Shown in pieces: positions 54,682 through 63,891 of a stretch of 64,000 nt of DNA (its first letter is position 1; every line of letters begins with the position of its first letter). The DNA is taken from assembly GCF_003046185.1 (NCBI RefSeq), contig NZ_PZZL01000002.1:558001-622000 (forward strand), read 5' to 3'. The translations under genes were made by a program, and so were the position numbers. The notes under the pieces were generated by a model. The model was not told where the DNA came from and did not search any database. It saw only the letters and a program-made list of their open reading frames with translations. This DNA comes from Phreatobacter oligotrophus (GTDB lineage: Bacteria; Pseudomonadota; Alphaproteobacteria; Rhizobiales; Phreatobacteraceae).

Positions 54682-55602
54682 CTAGCCGTCCCGCGCCGTC
54701 AGGTCGAGCCCCTGGTCCCAGTAGGGCACCGGCCCATAGAGCCCGGCGAGCCAGTCGACGAAGACGCGGACCTTCTGCGGCAGGAAGCGGCGGGTGGGAT
54801 AGACGGCATGGACGGCGACGCGGCGGGTCGCCCGCCATTGCGGCAGCACGACCTCCAGCCGGCCGTCCTTCAGCTCCGGTCCCACGTCCCAGGTCGAGCG
54901 CAGCGCGATGCCGATGCCGGCGAGCACCGCCTCGCGCACGACCTCGGAGGAATTGGTGCGCAACGGGCCACGCAGGCGGACGAGTTGCAGGCCCTCGGGC
55001 CCCTCGAGCCGCCAGGTGTCGGTGTTGTGCGAGAGGAGCGAATGGCTGGCGAGGTCGGTGAGCGTCTTCGGCCGGCCGGCGGCGTTGAGATAGCCGGGGG
55101 TGGCGACCAGCAGGCGATGGTTCGGCGCGAGGCGGCGGGCGACGAAGGAGGAATCGTCGAGCTCGCCGATGCGTATGGCCACGTCGTAGCCCTCGCCGAC
55201 AATGTCGACGAAGCTGTCCGAGAGCTCGAGATGGACGACGAGGTCGGGATTGGCGGCGAGGAAGGGCCGCAGGTGCGGGGCGATGTGTAGCCGGCCGAAG
55301 GAGGTCGGCGCCGAGACGCGCAGTGTGCCGCGGGCGAGGTTCGAGCGGCGGGTGACGAAGGTCTCCGCCTCGTCGATCGAGGCGAGGATGGCGACGACGC
55401 GCTCGTAATAGCCCTGCCCCGCCTCGGTCAGCGACAATTGCCGCGTCGTGCGTTGCAGGAGGCGCGTGCCGAGGCGCTCCTCCAGCCGCTTGATGCGCTT
55501 GGAGATGACCGCGGGGGACAGGCCCATTTCGCGCCCCGCCGCCGACATGCCGCCGGCGGTCACGACCCGGGCGAAGATTTCGAGATCGGCGAGAGGCGTC
55601 AC
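54682..55602 (-). CDS. LysR family transcriptional regulator
   Basis: The 306-residue regulator has an N-terminal HTH (LEIFARVVTAGGMSAAGREMG, LSPAVISKRIKRLEERLG) and an effector domain, of the CrgA/DmlR group (RTTRQLSLTEAGQGYYERV). It is divergent from the glcDEF operon with a LysR-type site between, so it probably takes the place of GlcC in glycolate control. This is inferred from position. Confidence 0.92.
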   Translation of the reverse strand: MTPLADLEIFARVVTAGGMSAAGREMGLSPAVISKRIKRLEERLGTRLLQRTTRQLSLTEAGQGYYERVVAILASIDEAETFVTRRSNLARGTLRVSAPTSFGRLHIAPHLRPFLAANPDLVVHLELSDSFVDIVGEGYDVAIRIGELDDSSFVARRLAPNHRLLVATPGYLNAAGRPKTLTDLASHSLLSHNTDTWRLEGPEGLQLVRLRGPLRTNSSEVVREAVLAGIGIALRSTWDVGPELKDGRLEVVLPQWRATRRVAVHAVYPTRRFLPQKVRVFVDWLAGLYGPVPYWDQGLDLTARDG

Positions 55603-55618
55603 GAACGGCTCTCCATTA

Positions 55619-55633
55619 TTTCCCTGGAGGAAA
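55619..55633. promoter_or_regulatory. LysR-type site between lysR and glcD
   Basis: TTTCCCTGGAGGAAA (TTTCC-N5-GGAAA) has a 15-bp dyad with T-N11-A spacing and lies 17 bp from the lysR start. GAAACAAT recurs here and at about 55691-55698, 60 bp on, hinting at a second site toward glcD. Confidence 0.5.
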
Positions 55634-55750
55634 CAATCTTCGCCTCACCCGCGGCATTCCGCCATTGGCAATCCGTCGTATAGTCGTTTGAAACAATTCC
55701 AGACGGAGCGCTGCGCAGCAGCCTCCGGACGAGAACGAGGGGAGACCGCC

Positions 55751-57202
55751 ATGGCCATCGCCTTTCCCGCCCCGCGCGCCGATGTGCTGGCGAAGCGCGA
55801 CCGGGTGATCGCGGCGCTGAAAGCCATCGTGCCGGGCGAAGGGGTCATCACCGAGGAGAACGAGCGCCGGGCCTTCGAGACGGATGCGCTCACGTCCTAT
55901 CGCCGCATCCCGATGGTCGTGGTGCTGCCGGAGACGACGGAACAGGTCGCGGCGATCATGGCGCTGTGCCATGCCGAGGGCGTGCCGGTGGTGGCGCGCG
56001 GCGCCGGCACGTCGCTGTGCGGCGGCTCGATCCCGCAGGAGGACGCGGTCGTCCTCGGCGTCGCCAAGATGAACCGCGTGCTCGACGTGAACTTTTCCGA
56101 CCGCACCATGCGGGTGCAGGCCGGAATCACCAATCTCGCCATATCAGGCGAGGTCGCCCATGCCGGCTTCTTCTACGCCCCCGATCCGTCGAGCCAGCTC
56201 GCCTGCACCATCGCCGGCAATGTCGCGATGAATTCGGGCGGCGCCCATTGCCTGAAATACGGCGTCACCGCCAACAACATCCTCGGCCTCAAGCTGGTGA
56301 CCGTAGAGGGCGAGATCGTCGAGATCGGCGGCGGTGCGCTGGATGCGCCGGGCTACGACCTCATCGGCCTGCTGGTCGGCTCTGAAGGCCAGCTTGGCGT
56401 CGTCACCGAGGTGACTGTGCGCATCCTGCGCCAGGCCGAGGGTGCGCGTCCCGTGCTCTTCGGCTTCCGCGAGATTGCGGCAGCCGGCAAGACGGTCGCC
56501 GACATCATCGGCGCGGGCATCATTCCCGTCGCCATCGAGTACATGGACCGCGAGGCCATCCATATCTGCGAGGCCTTCGCCAAGGCCGGCTATCCGCTCG
56601 ACGTGGAGGCCATGCTGATCATCGAGGTCGAGGGCTCGGATGCCGAGATGGACGCGATGCTCGCCCGCATCGTCGAGATCGCCCGGCGCCACGACGTGGC
56701 GGTGGTGAAGGAATCCAAGTCGGCTATGGAGACGGCCGCCATCTGGAAGGGCCGCAAGTCGGCCTTCGGCGCCACGGGCCGCGTCGCAGACTACATCTGT
56801 ATGGACGGCACGATTCCGACCGGCCGCCTGCCGGAGGTGCTCGAGGGCATCGACCGGATCGTGAAGGGCTATGGCCTGCGCGTCGCCAATGTCTTCCATG
56901 CCGGCGACGGCAACCTGCACCCCCTCGTCATGTTCAACGTCAACGATCCCGCGGAGCAGGTGAAGGCCGAACATGCCGGCGAGGACATTCTCCGGCTCTG
57001 CGTCGCGGTCGGCGGCTGCCTGACCGGCGAGCATGGCGTCGGCATCGAGAAGCGCGACCTGATGCGCGAGCAGTTCACCGAGGTGGACCTCTTGCAGCAG
57101 ACGCGGATCAAGACGGCGCTCGACCCGAAATGGATCCTCAACCCCGCCAAGGTCTTCCCGCTGGATGCCCCGCGGGACGAGGCGCCGCGCGCGGCGGCCT
57201 GA
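55751..57202 (+). CDS. glcD: Glycolate oxidase FAD subunit GlcD
   Basis: GlcD carries the FAD of the membrane-associated glycolate oxidase that makes glyoxylate. The 483-residue protein has the PCMH-type FAD motif VARGAGTSLCGGSIP, APDPSSQLACTIAGNVAMNSGG, GSEGQLGVVTEVT, and the C-terminal FHAGDGNLHP and GEHGVGIEKR. The start at 55751 follows GAGGGG. It heads glcDEF with short gaps (7 and 4 bp). Confidence 0.94.
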   Translation: MAIAFPAPRADVLAKRDRVIAALKAIVPGEGVITEENERRAFETDALTSYRRIPMVVVLPETTEQVAAIMALCHAEGVPVVARGAGTSLCGGSIPQEDAVVLGVAKMNRVLDVNFSDRTMRVQAGITNLAISGEVAHAGFFYAPDPSSQLACTIAGNVAMNSGGAHCLKYGVTANNILGLKLVTVEGEIVEIGGGALDAPGYDLIGLLVGSEGQLGVVTEVTVRILRQAEGARPVLFGFREIAAAGKTVADIIGAGIIPVAIEYMDREAIHICEAFAKAGYPLDVEAMLIIEVEGSDAEMDAMLARIVEIARRHDVAVVKESKSAMETAAIWKGRKSAFGATGRVADYICMDGTIPTGRLPEVLEGIDRIVKGYGLRVANVFHAGDGNLHPLVMFNVNDPAEQVKAEHAGEDILRLCVAVGGCLTGEHGVGIEKRDLMREQFTEVDLLQQTRIKTALDPKWILNPAKVFPLDAPRDEAPRAAA

Positions 57203-57209
57203 GGCATCC

Positions 57210-58388
57210 ATGACCGTCCACACACCGTCCACCGCGGCCGAACTTGCTGCCATCGTCACCGACGCCCGCGCCGCGAAAACCCCGCTCGCCGTGGCGGGCG
57301 GCGGGACACGTGCCGGCCTCGGCCGCCCGGTCCAGGCCGCGGCGACCCTCTCGACCGCCAGGCTCTCGGGCATCACGCTCTACGAGCCGGCCGAACTCGT
57401 CATCGCCGCCAAGGCCGGCACGCCGCTGCGCGAGGTGACGGAGACGCTCAGCCAGCGCGGCCAGCGCCTGCCGTTCGAGCCGATGGACCACCGGCGTCTG
57501 CTCGGCACGACCGGGGAGCCGACGGTCGGGGGCGTCGCGGCGGCCAATGTCTCGGGTCCCGCGCGGATCAATCTCGGCGCGGCACGCGACTCGATGATCG
57601 GGCTGAAATTCGTCAACGGGCTCGGCGAGGACGTGAAGTCCGGCGGACGGGTGATGAAGAACGTCACGGGCCTCGACCTGGTGAAGGCGCTGGCCGGCTC
57701 CTACGGCACGCTCGCCGTTTTCCACGAGGTCTGCTTCAAGGTGCTGCCGGTCGCCGAGGGCGAGCGGACGCTGGTGATCGCTGGCCTTCCCGTCGCCAAG
57801 GCGGTGGCGGCGCTCTCCGCAGCCCTCGGCTCGCCCTTCGAGCCGACCGGCGCGGCGCATGTGCCGGCTTCGGGCACCGAGGCCGCCCGCACGCTCATCC
57901 GCATCGAGGGCTTTGACGCCTCGCTCGCCTACCGCACGGACGCGCTCGCCAAGCTGCTGGCGCCCTTCGGCGCCGTCTCGGTCATCGACGGTGACGAGGG
58001 CCGTGCGCTCTGGGCGGGCATCCGCGATGCCGCCCTCTTCGCCGGCACCGACGAGGCCGTCTGGCGCATCTCGGTGCCGCCGAGCGCGGCCCCGGCCCTG
58101 GCGGACCGTCTGGCGCCGCTCGCGCCGCGCATGCTTATGGACTGGGGCGGCGGCCTCGTCTGGGCCGGCGTCGCCGCCGAGGGGGATGCCGGCGCCAAAG
58201 CCGTCCATGCTGCGGCCAAGGCCGCGGGCGGCTACGCGACGCTGATCCGGGCGCCGGAGACCATCCGGGGCGCGGTGGACGTTTTCGCGCCTCCCGCAGG
58301 CCCCGCCATGGCCCTGCAGCAGCGCATTAAGGCGAGTTTCGACCCGGACGGGATCCTCAATCCCGGTCGCATGTATCGGGGGATGTGA
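57210..58388 (+). CDS. glcE: Glycolate oxidase FAD-binding subunit GlcE
   Basis: The 392-residue subunit has a PCMH FAD-binding N-terminal half (PLAVAGGGTRAGLG, TVGGVAAANVSGPARI, LKFVNGLGEDVKSGG) and a shorter C-terminal cap than GlcD. It ends DPDGILNPGRMYRG, usual for GlcE. It lies between glcD and glcF and is required for activity in E. coli. Confidence 0.94.
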   Translation: MTVHTPSTAAELAAIVTDARAAKTPLAVAGGGTRAGLGRPVQAAATLSTARLSGITLYEPAELVIAAKAGTPLREVTETLSQRGQRLPFEPMDHRRLLGTTGEPTVGGVAAANVSGPARINLGAARDSMIGLKFVNGLGEDVKSGGRVMKNVTGLDLVKALAGSYGTLAVFHEVCFKVLPVAEGERTLVIAGLPVAKAVAALSAALGSPFEPTGAAHVPASGTEAARTLIRIEGFDASLAYRTDALAKLLAPFGAVSVIDGDEGRALWAGIRDAALFAGTDEAVWRISVPPSAAPALADRLAPLAPRMLMDWGGGLVWAGVAAEGDAGAKAVHAAAKAAGGYATLIRAPETIRGAVDVFAPPAGPAMALQQRIKASFDPDGILNPGRMYRGM

Positions 58389-58392
58389 GGCC

Positions 58393-59817
58393 ATGCAGAC
58401 CAACTTCACGCCCGAACAGCTCGCCGATCCCGCCATCGCCACGTCGGAGAAGATCCTCCGGACCTGCGTCCATTGCGGCTTCTGCACCGCGACCTGCCCG
58501 ACCTACCAACTGCTCGGCGACGAGCTCGATTCCCCGCGCGGCCGCATCTACCTGATGAAGGAGATGTTCGAGACGGGGCGTCCGGCGACGGCCGAGGTGG
58601 TCAAGCATGTCGACCGCTGCCTCTCGTGCCTCTCCTGCATGACGACCTGCCCCTCGGGCGTGCATTACATGCACCTCGTCGACCATGCCCGCGCCCATAT
58701 CGAGGCGACCTACCAGCGGCCCTGGCAGGACCGGCTGATGCGTGGCGTGCTCGCCACCATCCTGCCCTATCCGAACCGCTTCCGGCTGGCGCTCGCCGGC
58801 GGTTTCCTCGCCAAGAAGGCGCTCTCCGTCGTCTCGGTGCTGCGCTGGAAGGGCCGCGCGGCGGTCGCCGTGTCGCGCAAGGCGATCGGTCCCATTGCCG
58901 AGCGCGCCGGCATCCTCAAGCGCACCCGCGCCATGATCGAACTCGCCCCCGACCGGCTGCCCTCGCGCTCGCATCTCGACCGGGGCGGCGTGCATCCGGC
59001 GGAAGGTGTGCGCCGTGGCCGCGTGGCGCTGCTGCAGGGCTGCGCCCAGCCGGTGCTGCAGCCGGGCATCAACGAGGCGGCGGTGCGGCTGCTGACGCGG
59101 CTCGGCGTCGAGGTGGTCTTCGCCAAGGGCGAGGGCTGCTGCGGCGCGCTCGTCCACCATATGGGCCGCGAGGAGCAGAGCCACGCGCAGGCCAAGCGCA
59201 CCATCGATGCCTGGATCGCCGAGATGGATGGCGCGGGCCTCGATGCCATCATCATCACGGCATCGGGCTGCGGCACGACGATCAAGGATTACGGCTTCAT
59301 GTTCCGCAACGACCCCGCCTATGCCGAGAAGGCGGCGCGAGTCTCGGCCATGGCCAAGGACGTCACGGAATATCTGGCGACGCTGGACCTGCCCGCCCGT
59401 CCCGGCAACGGCATCGTCGCGACCTATCACTCGGCCTGCTCGATGCAGCACGGCCAGCAGATCAAGGACACGCCGAAGAATCTGCTGAAGGCCGCCGGTT
59501 TCACCGTGAAGGAGCCGCCGGAGGGCCATCTCTGCTGCGGGTCGGCGGGCGTCTACAACATCATGCAGCCGGAGATCGCCGAGCGGCTGCGCGACCGCAA
59601 GGTGGCGAACCTCGACAAGACGCGGCCTGACGTGATCGCCGCCGGCAATATCGGCTGCATCACCCAGATCGCGAAGGGCTACGAAGACCACGCCCGGCCG
59701 GTGCCGATCGTCCACACCGTGGAACTCATCGACTGGGCCCATGGCGGACCGGTGCCGGAGGCGCTGGCCGATACGCTGCTGACGGCGCGGCCGGCGGGGC
59801 TTGCCGCCGCCGAATAG
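58393..59817 (+). CDS. glcF: Glycolate oxidase iron-sulfur subunit GlcF
   Basis: The 474-residue subunit has two 4Fe-4S ferredoxin motifs, CVHCGFCTATCP (about residues 28-39) and CLSCLSCMTTCP, and two CCG domains in the C-terminal half (GEGCCGALVHHMG and HLCCGSAG). It passes electrons from GlcDE to the quinone pool. It ends the operon. Confidence 0.96.
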   Translation: MQTNFTPEQLADPAIATSEKILRTCVHCGFCTATCPTYQLLGDELDSPRGRIYLMKEMFETGRPATAEVVKHVDRCLSCLSCMTTCPSGVHYMHLVDHARAHIEATYQRPWQDRLMRGVLATILPYPNRFRLALAGGFLAKKALSVVSVLRWKGRAAVAVSRKAIGPIAERAGILKRTRAMIELAPDRLPSRSHLDRGGVHPAEGVRRGRVALLQGCAQPVLQPGINEAAVRLLTRLGVEVVFAKGEGCCGALVHHMGREEQSHAQAKRTIDAWIAEMDGAGLDAIIITASGCGTTIKDYGFMFRNDPAYAEKAARVSAMAKDVTEYLATLDLPARPGNGIVATYHSACSMQHGQQIKDTPKNLLKAAGFTVKEPPEGHLCCGSAGVYNIMQPEIAERLRDRKVANLDKTRPDVIAAGNIGCITQIAKGYEDHARPVPIVHTVELIDWAHGGPVPEALADTLLTARPAGLAAAE

Positions 59818-59819
59818 GG

Positions 59820-60284
59820 TCAGGCCGGGTCGGTTGCCCCGGCCGTGGCGTTGAGCGCATCGCGCAGCGCGGCGATGTCCTGTCGCAGCCGGATGACATC
59901 CGGCCAAGGGCGGCCGATGGCGCAGCCGAGCGCGAGCGGAATGTCCTTCGCCTTGGCCTTCAGCGCCCGGCCCTCAGCCGTGAGACCGATCCGCACGGAC
60001 CGCTCGTCCTCGGGATCGCGACGGCGCGCGACGAAGCCGAGCTTCTCGAGGCGCTTGAGGAGCGGGGTCAGCGTGCCCGAATCGAGCCCGAGCCGCTCGC
60101 CGATCGCCTTGACCGAGAGGTCGTCCCGTTCCCAGAGAACGAGCATGGTGAGGTACTGGGGATAGGTCAGCCCCAGCGGCGCCAGCAGCGGCTTGTAGAC
60201 GCGCGTGAAGGCCTGCGCCGCGGAATAAACCGCGAAGCACAGCTGGTCGCCGAGCTTCAGAACGTCATGATCGTCCGCCATCAT
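59820..60284 (-). CDS. ohrR: MarR-family organic-peroxide repressor OhrR
   Basis: The 154-residue winged-helix regulator has the peroxide-sensing Cys at residue 15-16 in LGDQLCFAVYSA, the hallmark of OhrR. The DNA-binding segment is LDSGTLTPLLKRLEKLGFVARRRD. It is divergent from ohr with a palindrome between. Oxidation of the Cys releases the repressor. It ends 2 bp from the glcF stop, convergent. Confidence 0.94.
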   Translation of the reverse strand: MMADDHDVLKLGDQLCFAVYSAAQAFTRVYKPLLAPLGLTYPQYLTMLVLWERDDLSVKAIGERLGLDSGTLTPLLKRLEKLGFVARRRDPEDERSVRIGLTAEGRALKAKAKDIPLALGCAIGRPWPDVIRLRQDIAALRDALNATAGATDPA

Positions 60285-60351
60285 CGCCTCCGCTGCCCAG
60301 AGACCGCAGCCGCCGCCGCAGCGCAAGGCTGCACATTGGGCGAGATGACCT

Positions 60352-60378
60352 ATTGCAAACAATTTGATTGTGTGCAAT
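60352..60378. promoter_or_regulatory. OhrR operator
   Basis: A 27-bp near-perfect palindrome (two mismatched pairs) starts ATTGCAAACAAT and ends ATTGTGTGCAAT. It lies 68 bp from the ohrR start and 56 bp from ohr. Its AATTTGATT core and position match known OhrR boxes. Confidence 0.85.
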
Positions 60379-60433
60379 CTAATTTATGACGCTGATCGAG
60401 CGCCCCTTTCACCATCGCCCCAGGGAGAGCCCC

Positions 60434-60856
60434 ATGAAGATCCTCTACACCGCCCACGGTTCCGCCACCGGTGGCCGCACCGGCTCCGCCGCCTCGGATG
60501 ACGGCCGCCTGTCCGTGACCCTCGACACGCCGAAGGAGCTCGGCGGTGGCGGCGGCCAGGGCACCAATCCCGAACAGCTTTTCGCGGCCGGCTATTCCGC
60601 CTGCTTCCTCGGCGCGCTGAAGTTCGTCGCCGGCAAGGAGAAGGTCGCCCTTCCCGCCGAGACCAAGGTGAGCGCTGCGGTCGGCATCGGCCCGCGCGAT
60701 GACGGCACGGGCTTCAGCATCGATGTCGGCCTGACCATCAGCGCCCCGGGCGTGGACAAGGCCGTGCTCGAGGACCTGGTCGCGAAGGCCCACATCGTGT
60801 GCCCCTATTCGGAGGCGACCCGGAAGAACCTCGACGTGCGCCTCGCCGTCGCCTGA
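60434..60856 (+). CDS. ohr: Organic hydroperoxide resistance protein Ohr
   Basis: Ohr is a thiol peroxidase that reduces organic and fatty acid hydroperoxides. The 140-residue protein has both catalytic Cys, Cys57 ([11 protein letters not shown]) and Cys123 ([10 protein letters not shown]), and the early Arg/Glu network. GGGAG precedes the ATG. It forms a regulated pair with ohrR. Confidence 0.96.
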   Translation: MKILYTAHGSATGGRTGSAASDDGRLSVTLDTPKELGGGGGQGTNPEQLFAAGYSACFLGALKFVAGKEKVALPAETKVSAAVGIGPRDDGTGFSIDVGLTISAPGVDKAVLEDLVAKAHIVCPYSEATRKNLDVRLAVA

Positions 60857-60875
60857 TCAGGCCAGTTCCTCCAGC

Positions 60876-60907
60876 AAGGGCGTCCGCGGCTCGCCGCGGG
60901 CGCCCTT
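60876..60907. terminator. Strong convergent hairpin
   Basis: A 14-bp stem with one G-U pair (AAGGGCG-T-CCGCGG / CCGCGG-G-CGCCCTT, 4-nt loop) lies between the convergent ohr and glycosyltransferase genes. There is no U-run on the plus side, so it is at best a weak intrinsic terminator for ohr. Confidence 0.55.
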
Positions 60908-60913
60908 GTCGCG

Positions 60914-61879
60914 TCAGGCCGACGCCGGTCCGAGCGCCGAGCCAAGCCCATAGGCGGCGACGAAAGCGTCGAGATCGGCCTGGGTGATCGCGCCGCCCGC
61001 CATGGCCAGGGCGCGGTTGCCGATGAGCGCCCATTTGTCGACGGGGATGTGCCGCATGATCTCGGACCTGACGCGCGGCATGGCGGCAGCGACCTCGGGA
61101 ATGGTCAGGACCCCGCGCCGGCGCTGGAAGGCCTGCTCCTTGCGGGCGAACCGGCGATTGGCGCCGCTGTCGATCTCGTAATTGGCGAAACCGAGCCCGG
61201 TCTTCAGGTACTTCATGTGCCAATAGGCGAAGCCGGCGAAGACCCGGCGGAAATGATACTTGCGGAAGTCCTCGAAGCGGCGGTCGTGGACGAAATAGGC
61301 GTCCGGCGTCATGGCGAAGAAGCCGATGTCGCCATTGCCGGAAAAGGGCGTGTCGGCGTGGATGCCGATGAGGCCCGCCTCGTCGCGGACGAGGTTGAGC
61401 CCGGAGAAACACAGCATCCGGCCGGGCGCGAGGCCCTCGTCGCGCAGCCGCTTCACCATGGGGACGAGGCCGCGCTCGAAGGCGATGTGGTCGTCGTCGA
61501 GCTTGACGACGATCTGCCTGTTCGTCCGGGTCAGGGCGAAGTTCGAGTAGTTGACGACGCTGTGCGGCGAGGCCGCGGGCTCCGCCGCATGGGCCGTGGA
61601 GCCGGGCGGATGGACCCGCGGCAGGTAGTGAAACACCTTAAGCTTGTCGGGGCCGAGCTCGTCCTGCAAGGCGGCAAGGACCGCCTCGGTGCCGTCGGTG
61701 CACTGGTTGTAGACGGCGACGATCTCATCGACGAAGGGCGCGTGGCTGAGGATTGTCGGGCGCAGGAAATCGGCGCCGTTGCGCGTGCGCACGAAGGCCG
61801 AGATGCCGGGCCGACGCTCCGCGACGGCGAGATCGCCGGGGCGGAAGGAGTAGGTGTCGACGGGAGTGATGGAGGCCAT
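60914..61879 (-). CDS. Glycosyltransferase family 2-like protein
   Basis: The 321-residue soluble protein has a GT-A type core: ISAFVRTRNGADFL, EIVAVYNQCTDGTEAVL and the acidic triad VKLDDDHIAFE. No membrane segment is seen. Its substrate and acceptor are unknown; it could act in exopolysaccharide or lipopolysaccharide synthesis. I use the ATG at 61879 (MASITPVDTY). It is divergent from malate synthase. Confidence 0.78.
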   Translation of the reverse strand: MASITPVDTYSFRPGDLAVAERRPGISAFVRTRNGADFLRPTILSHAPFVDEIVAVYNQCTDGTEAVLAALQDELGPDKLKVFHYLPRVHPPGSTAHAAEPAASPHSVVNYSNFALTRTNRQIVVKLDDDHIAFERGLVPMVKRLRDEGLAPGRMLCFSGLNLVRDEAGLIGIHADTPFSGNGDIGFFAMTPDAYFVHDRRFEDFRKYHFRRVFAGFAYWHMKYLKTGLGFANYEIDSGANRRFARKEQAFQRRRGVLTIPEVAAAMPRVRSEIMRHIPVDKWALIGNRALAMAGGAITQADLDAFVAAYGLGSALGPASA

Positions 61880-62090
61880 GGGATGACGCTGCGGCGGGTG
61901 CCCCGGCATTAGACGCCGCGGCCGGGAAAATCCAGCGGCCACTCGCCGCGGCTACCGACCGCACCATGTCGTCGATTGTTTCCGCGCAGGAGAAAGTCCT
62001 CGTCACCTTGGTTCGTTTCGGCATAGCCCGCGCTCGCCTATAACCCTCCCCATGGCCGCGCCCCGATCGCGGCACGAGGAGGAGATGACC

Positions 62091-63680
62091 ATGACCGCGA
62101 TGACCGGCGTCACCATCAAGGGCGCCATGGGCCCCCGCTACGACGAGATCCTGACCCCCGAGGCCCTCGCCTTCGTGGTCGACCTGCAGCGCACCTTCAA
62201 CGAGACCCGCAAGCGCCTGCTGAAGCTGCGCGTCGAGCGCCAGAAGCAGTTCGACGCCGGCGCCCTCCCCGACTTCCTCGCCGAGACCAAGCACATCCGC
62301 GATGCCGCCTGGACCGTGGCGCCGATCCCGGCGGATCTCCAGGACCGCCGCGTCGAGATCACCGGCCCCGTGGACCGCAAGATGGTCATCAATGCGCTGA
62401 ACTGCGGCGCCAAGTGCTTCATGGCTGATTTCGAGGACGCCAACTCGCCGACCTGGTCGAACCAGATCGAGGGCCAGATCAACCTGAAGGACCGCTGGGC
62501 CGGCACCCTCGCCTTCACCGATCCGAATTCCGGCAAGTCCTACGCGATGAAGGACAGGGTCGCCGTCATCATCCCGCGCCCGCGCGGCTGGCACCTGCCC
62601 GAGGTTCATGTGCAGGTCGACGGCGAGGACATGTCCGGCTCGCTCTTCGACTTCGGCCTCTATGTCTTCCACAATGCCAAGTCGGCGATCGCCAAGGGCT
62701 CGGGCCCCTATTTCTACCTGCCGAAGATGGAGAGCCATCTCGAGGCGCGGCTGTGGAACGACGTCTTCGTCCACGCTCAGGACAAGCTCGGCATCCCCAA
62801 GGGCACGATCAAGGCGACCGTCCTGATCGAGACGCTGCCGGCGGCCTTCGAGATGGACGAGATCCTGTTCGAGCTGAAGGACCACATGGCGGGCCTCAAT
62901 GCCGGCCGCTGGGACTACATCTTCTCCTTCATCAAGAAGCTCGCCCGGAACCAGGCCTATGTCCTCCCCGACCGCGGCCAGGTGGTGATGAGCAAGGCCT
63001 TCCTGAAGGCCTATGCCGAGCTCCTCGTGAAGACCTGCCACAAGCGCGGCGCCTTCGCGATGGGCGGCATGGCGGCGCAGATCCCGATCAAGAACAATCC
63101 CGAGGCCAATGCTGCGGCCTTCGCCAAGGTGAAGGCTGACAAGGAGCGCGAGGCCACGATCGGCCATGACGGCACCTGGGTCGCCCATCCGGACCTCGTG
63201 CCGGTCGCCATGGAGGCCTTCGACCGCCTCATGCCGACGCCGAACCAGGTCTCGCGCCAGCGCGACGACGTCACCGTCGGCCAGAAGGACCTGCTGCAGA
63301 TCCACGAGGGCACCAAGACCGAAGCCGGCTACCGCGAGAACATCCGCGTCGGCGTCCAGTATATCGAGGCCTGGCTGCGCGGCCGCGGCGCCGTGCCGAT
63401 CTACAACCTCATGGAGGACGCGGCGACCGCCGAGATCTCCCGCGCGCAAATCTGGCAGTGGACGACCTACGGCGTGGCGCTGGAGGGCGGCATCGCCTGC
63501 ACCCCGGACTTCTTCGACCGGGCGCTGAAGGAGGAAATGGAGGTCGTGCGGAACGAGGTCGGCGCCGAGGCTTTCGACAAGGGCCGCTTCAAGGAGGCGA
63601 TCGGCCTGTTCCGCACCCTGTCGCTGGCGCCGGACTTCGAAGAGTTCCTCACCCTGCCGGCCTACCGCATGCTTGCCTGA
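62091..63680 (+). CDS. aceB: Malate synthase A
   Basis: Malate synthase condenses glyoxylate and acetyl-CoA. The 529-residue form matches type A: CFMADFEDANSPTW, the metal/catalytic Asp and Glu regions RPRGWHLPEVH, VLIETLPAAFEMDEIL (active-site Glu) and GRWDYIFSFIKK, and the C-terminal IYNLMEDAATAEISR. AGGAGG lies 7 bp before the ATG at 62091; earlier in-frame ATGs at 62052 and 62085 are less well placed. It can take up glyoxylate from GlcDEF encoded 5 kb upstream. aceA is not in the window. Confidence 0.96.
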   Translation: MTAMTGVTIKGAMGPRYDEILTPEALAFVVDLQRTFNETRKRLLKLRVERQKQFDAGALPDFLAETKHIRDAAWTVAPIPADLQDRRVEITGPVDRKMVINALNCGAKCFMADFEDANSPTWSNQIEGQINLKDRWAGTLAFTDPNSGKSYAMKDRVAVIIPRPRGWHLPEVHVQVDGEDMSGSLFDFGLYVFHNAKSAIAKGSGPYFYLPKMESHLEARLWNDVFVHAQDKLGIPKGTIKATVLIETLPAAFEMDEILFELKDHMAGLNAGRWDYIFSFIKKLARNQAYVLPDRGQVVMSKAFLKAYAELLVKTCHKRGAFAMGGMAAQIPIKNNPEANAAAFAKVKADKEREATIGHDGTWVAHPDLVPVAMEAFDRLMPTPNQVSRQRDDVTVGQKDLLQIHEGTKTEAGYRENIRVGVQYIEAWLRGRGAVPIYNLMEDAATAEISRAQIWQWTTYGVALEGGIACTPDFFDRALKEEMEVVRNEVGAEAFDKGRFKEAIGLFRTLSLAPDFEEFLTLPAYRMLA

Positions 63681-63710
63681 CGAATCACGCGCAAGACCAG
63701 AATGGTTAAC

Positions 63711-63748
63711 AAAGGCTCTGTTGCGGCAATGCAACAGAGCCTTTGCTT
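63711..63748 (+). terminator. Rho-independent terminator after aceB
   Basis: A perfect 14-bp stem (AAAGGCTCTGTTGC / GCAACAGAGCCTTT, 6-nt loop GGCAAT) lies 30 bp after the malate synthase stop and ends in T-rich sequence on both strands. Confidence 0.9.
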
Positions 63749-63891
63749 CAGTTACGTGTGCCGATTATTTGGGCGGAAGACTGCTGCTTGCCTCGTTTTT
63801 TGCCTTCCCTGCCACGTCCGGTTGTGACGTGATCGTGTCGTGTTCAAGGTGATTTGGGTCGAAGCAACGGCCCCGCAGGCAGGAGACGCAG

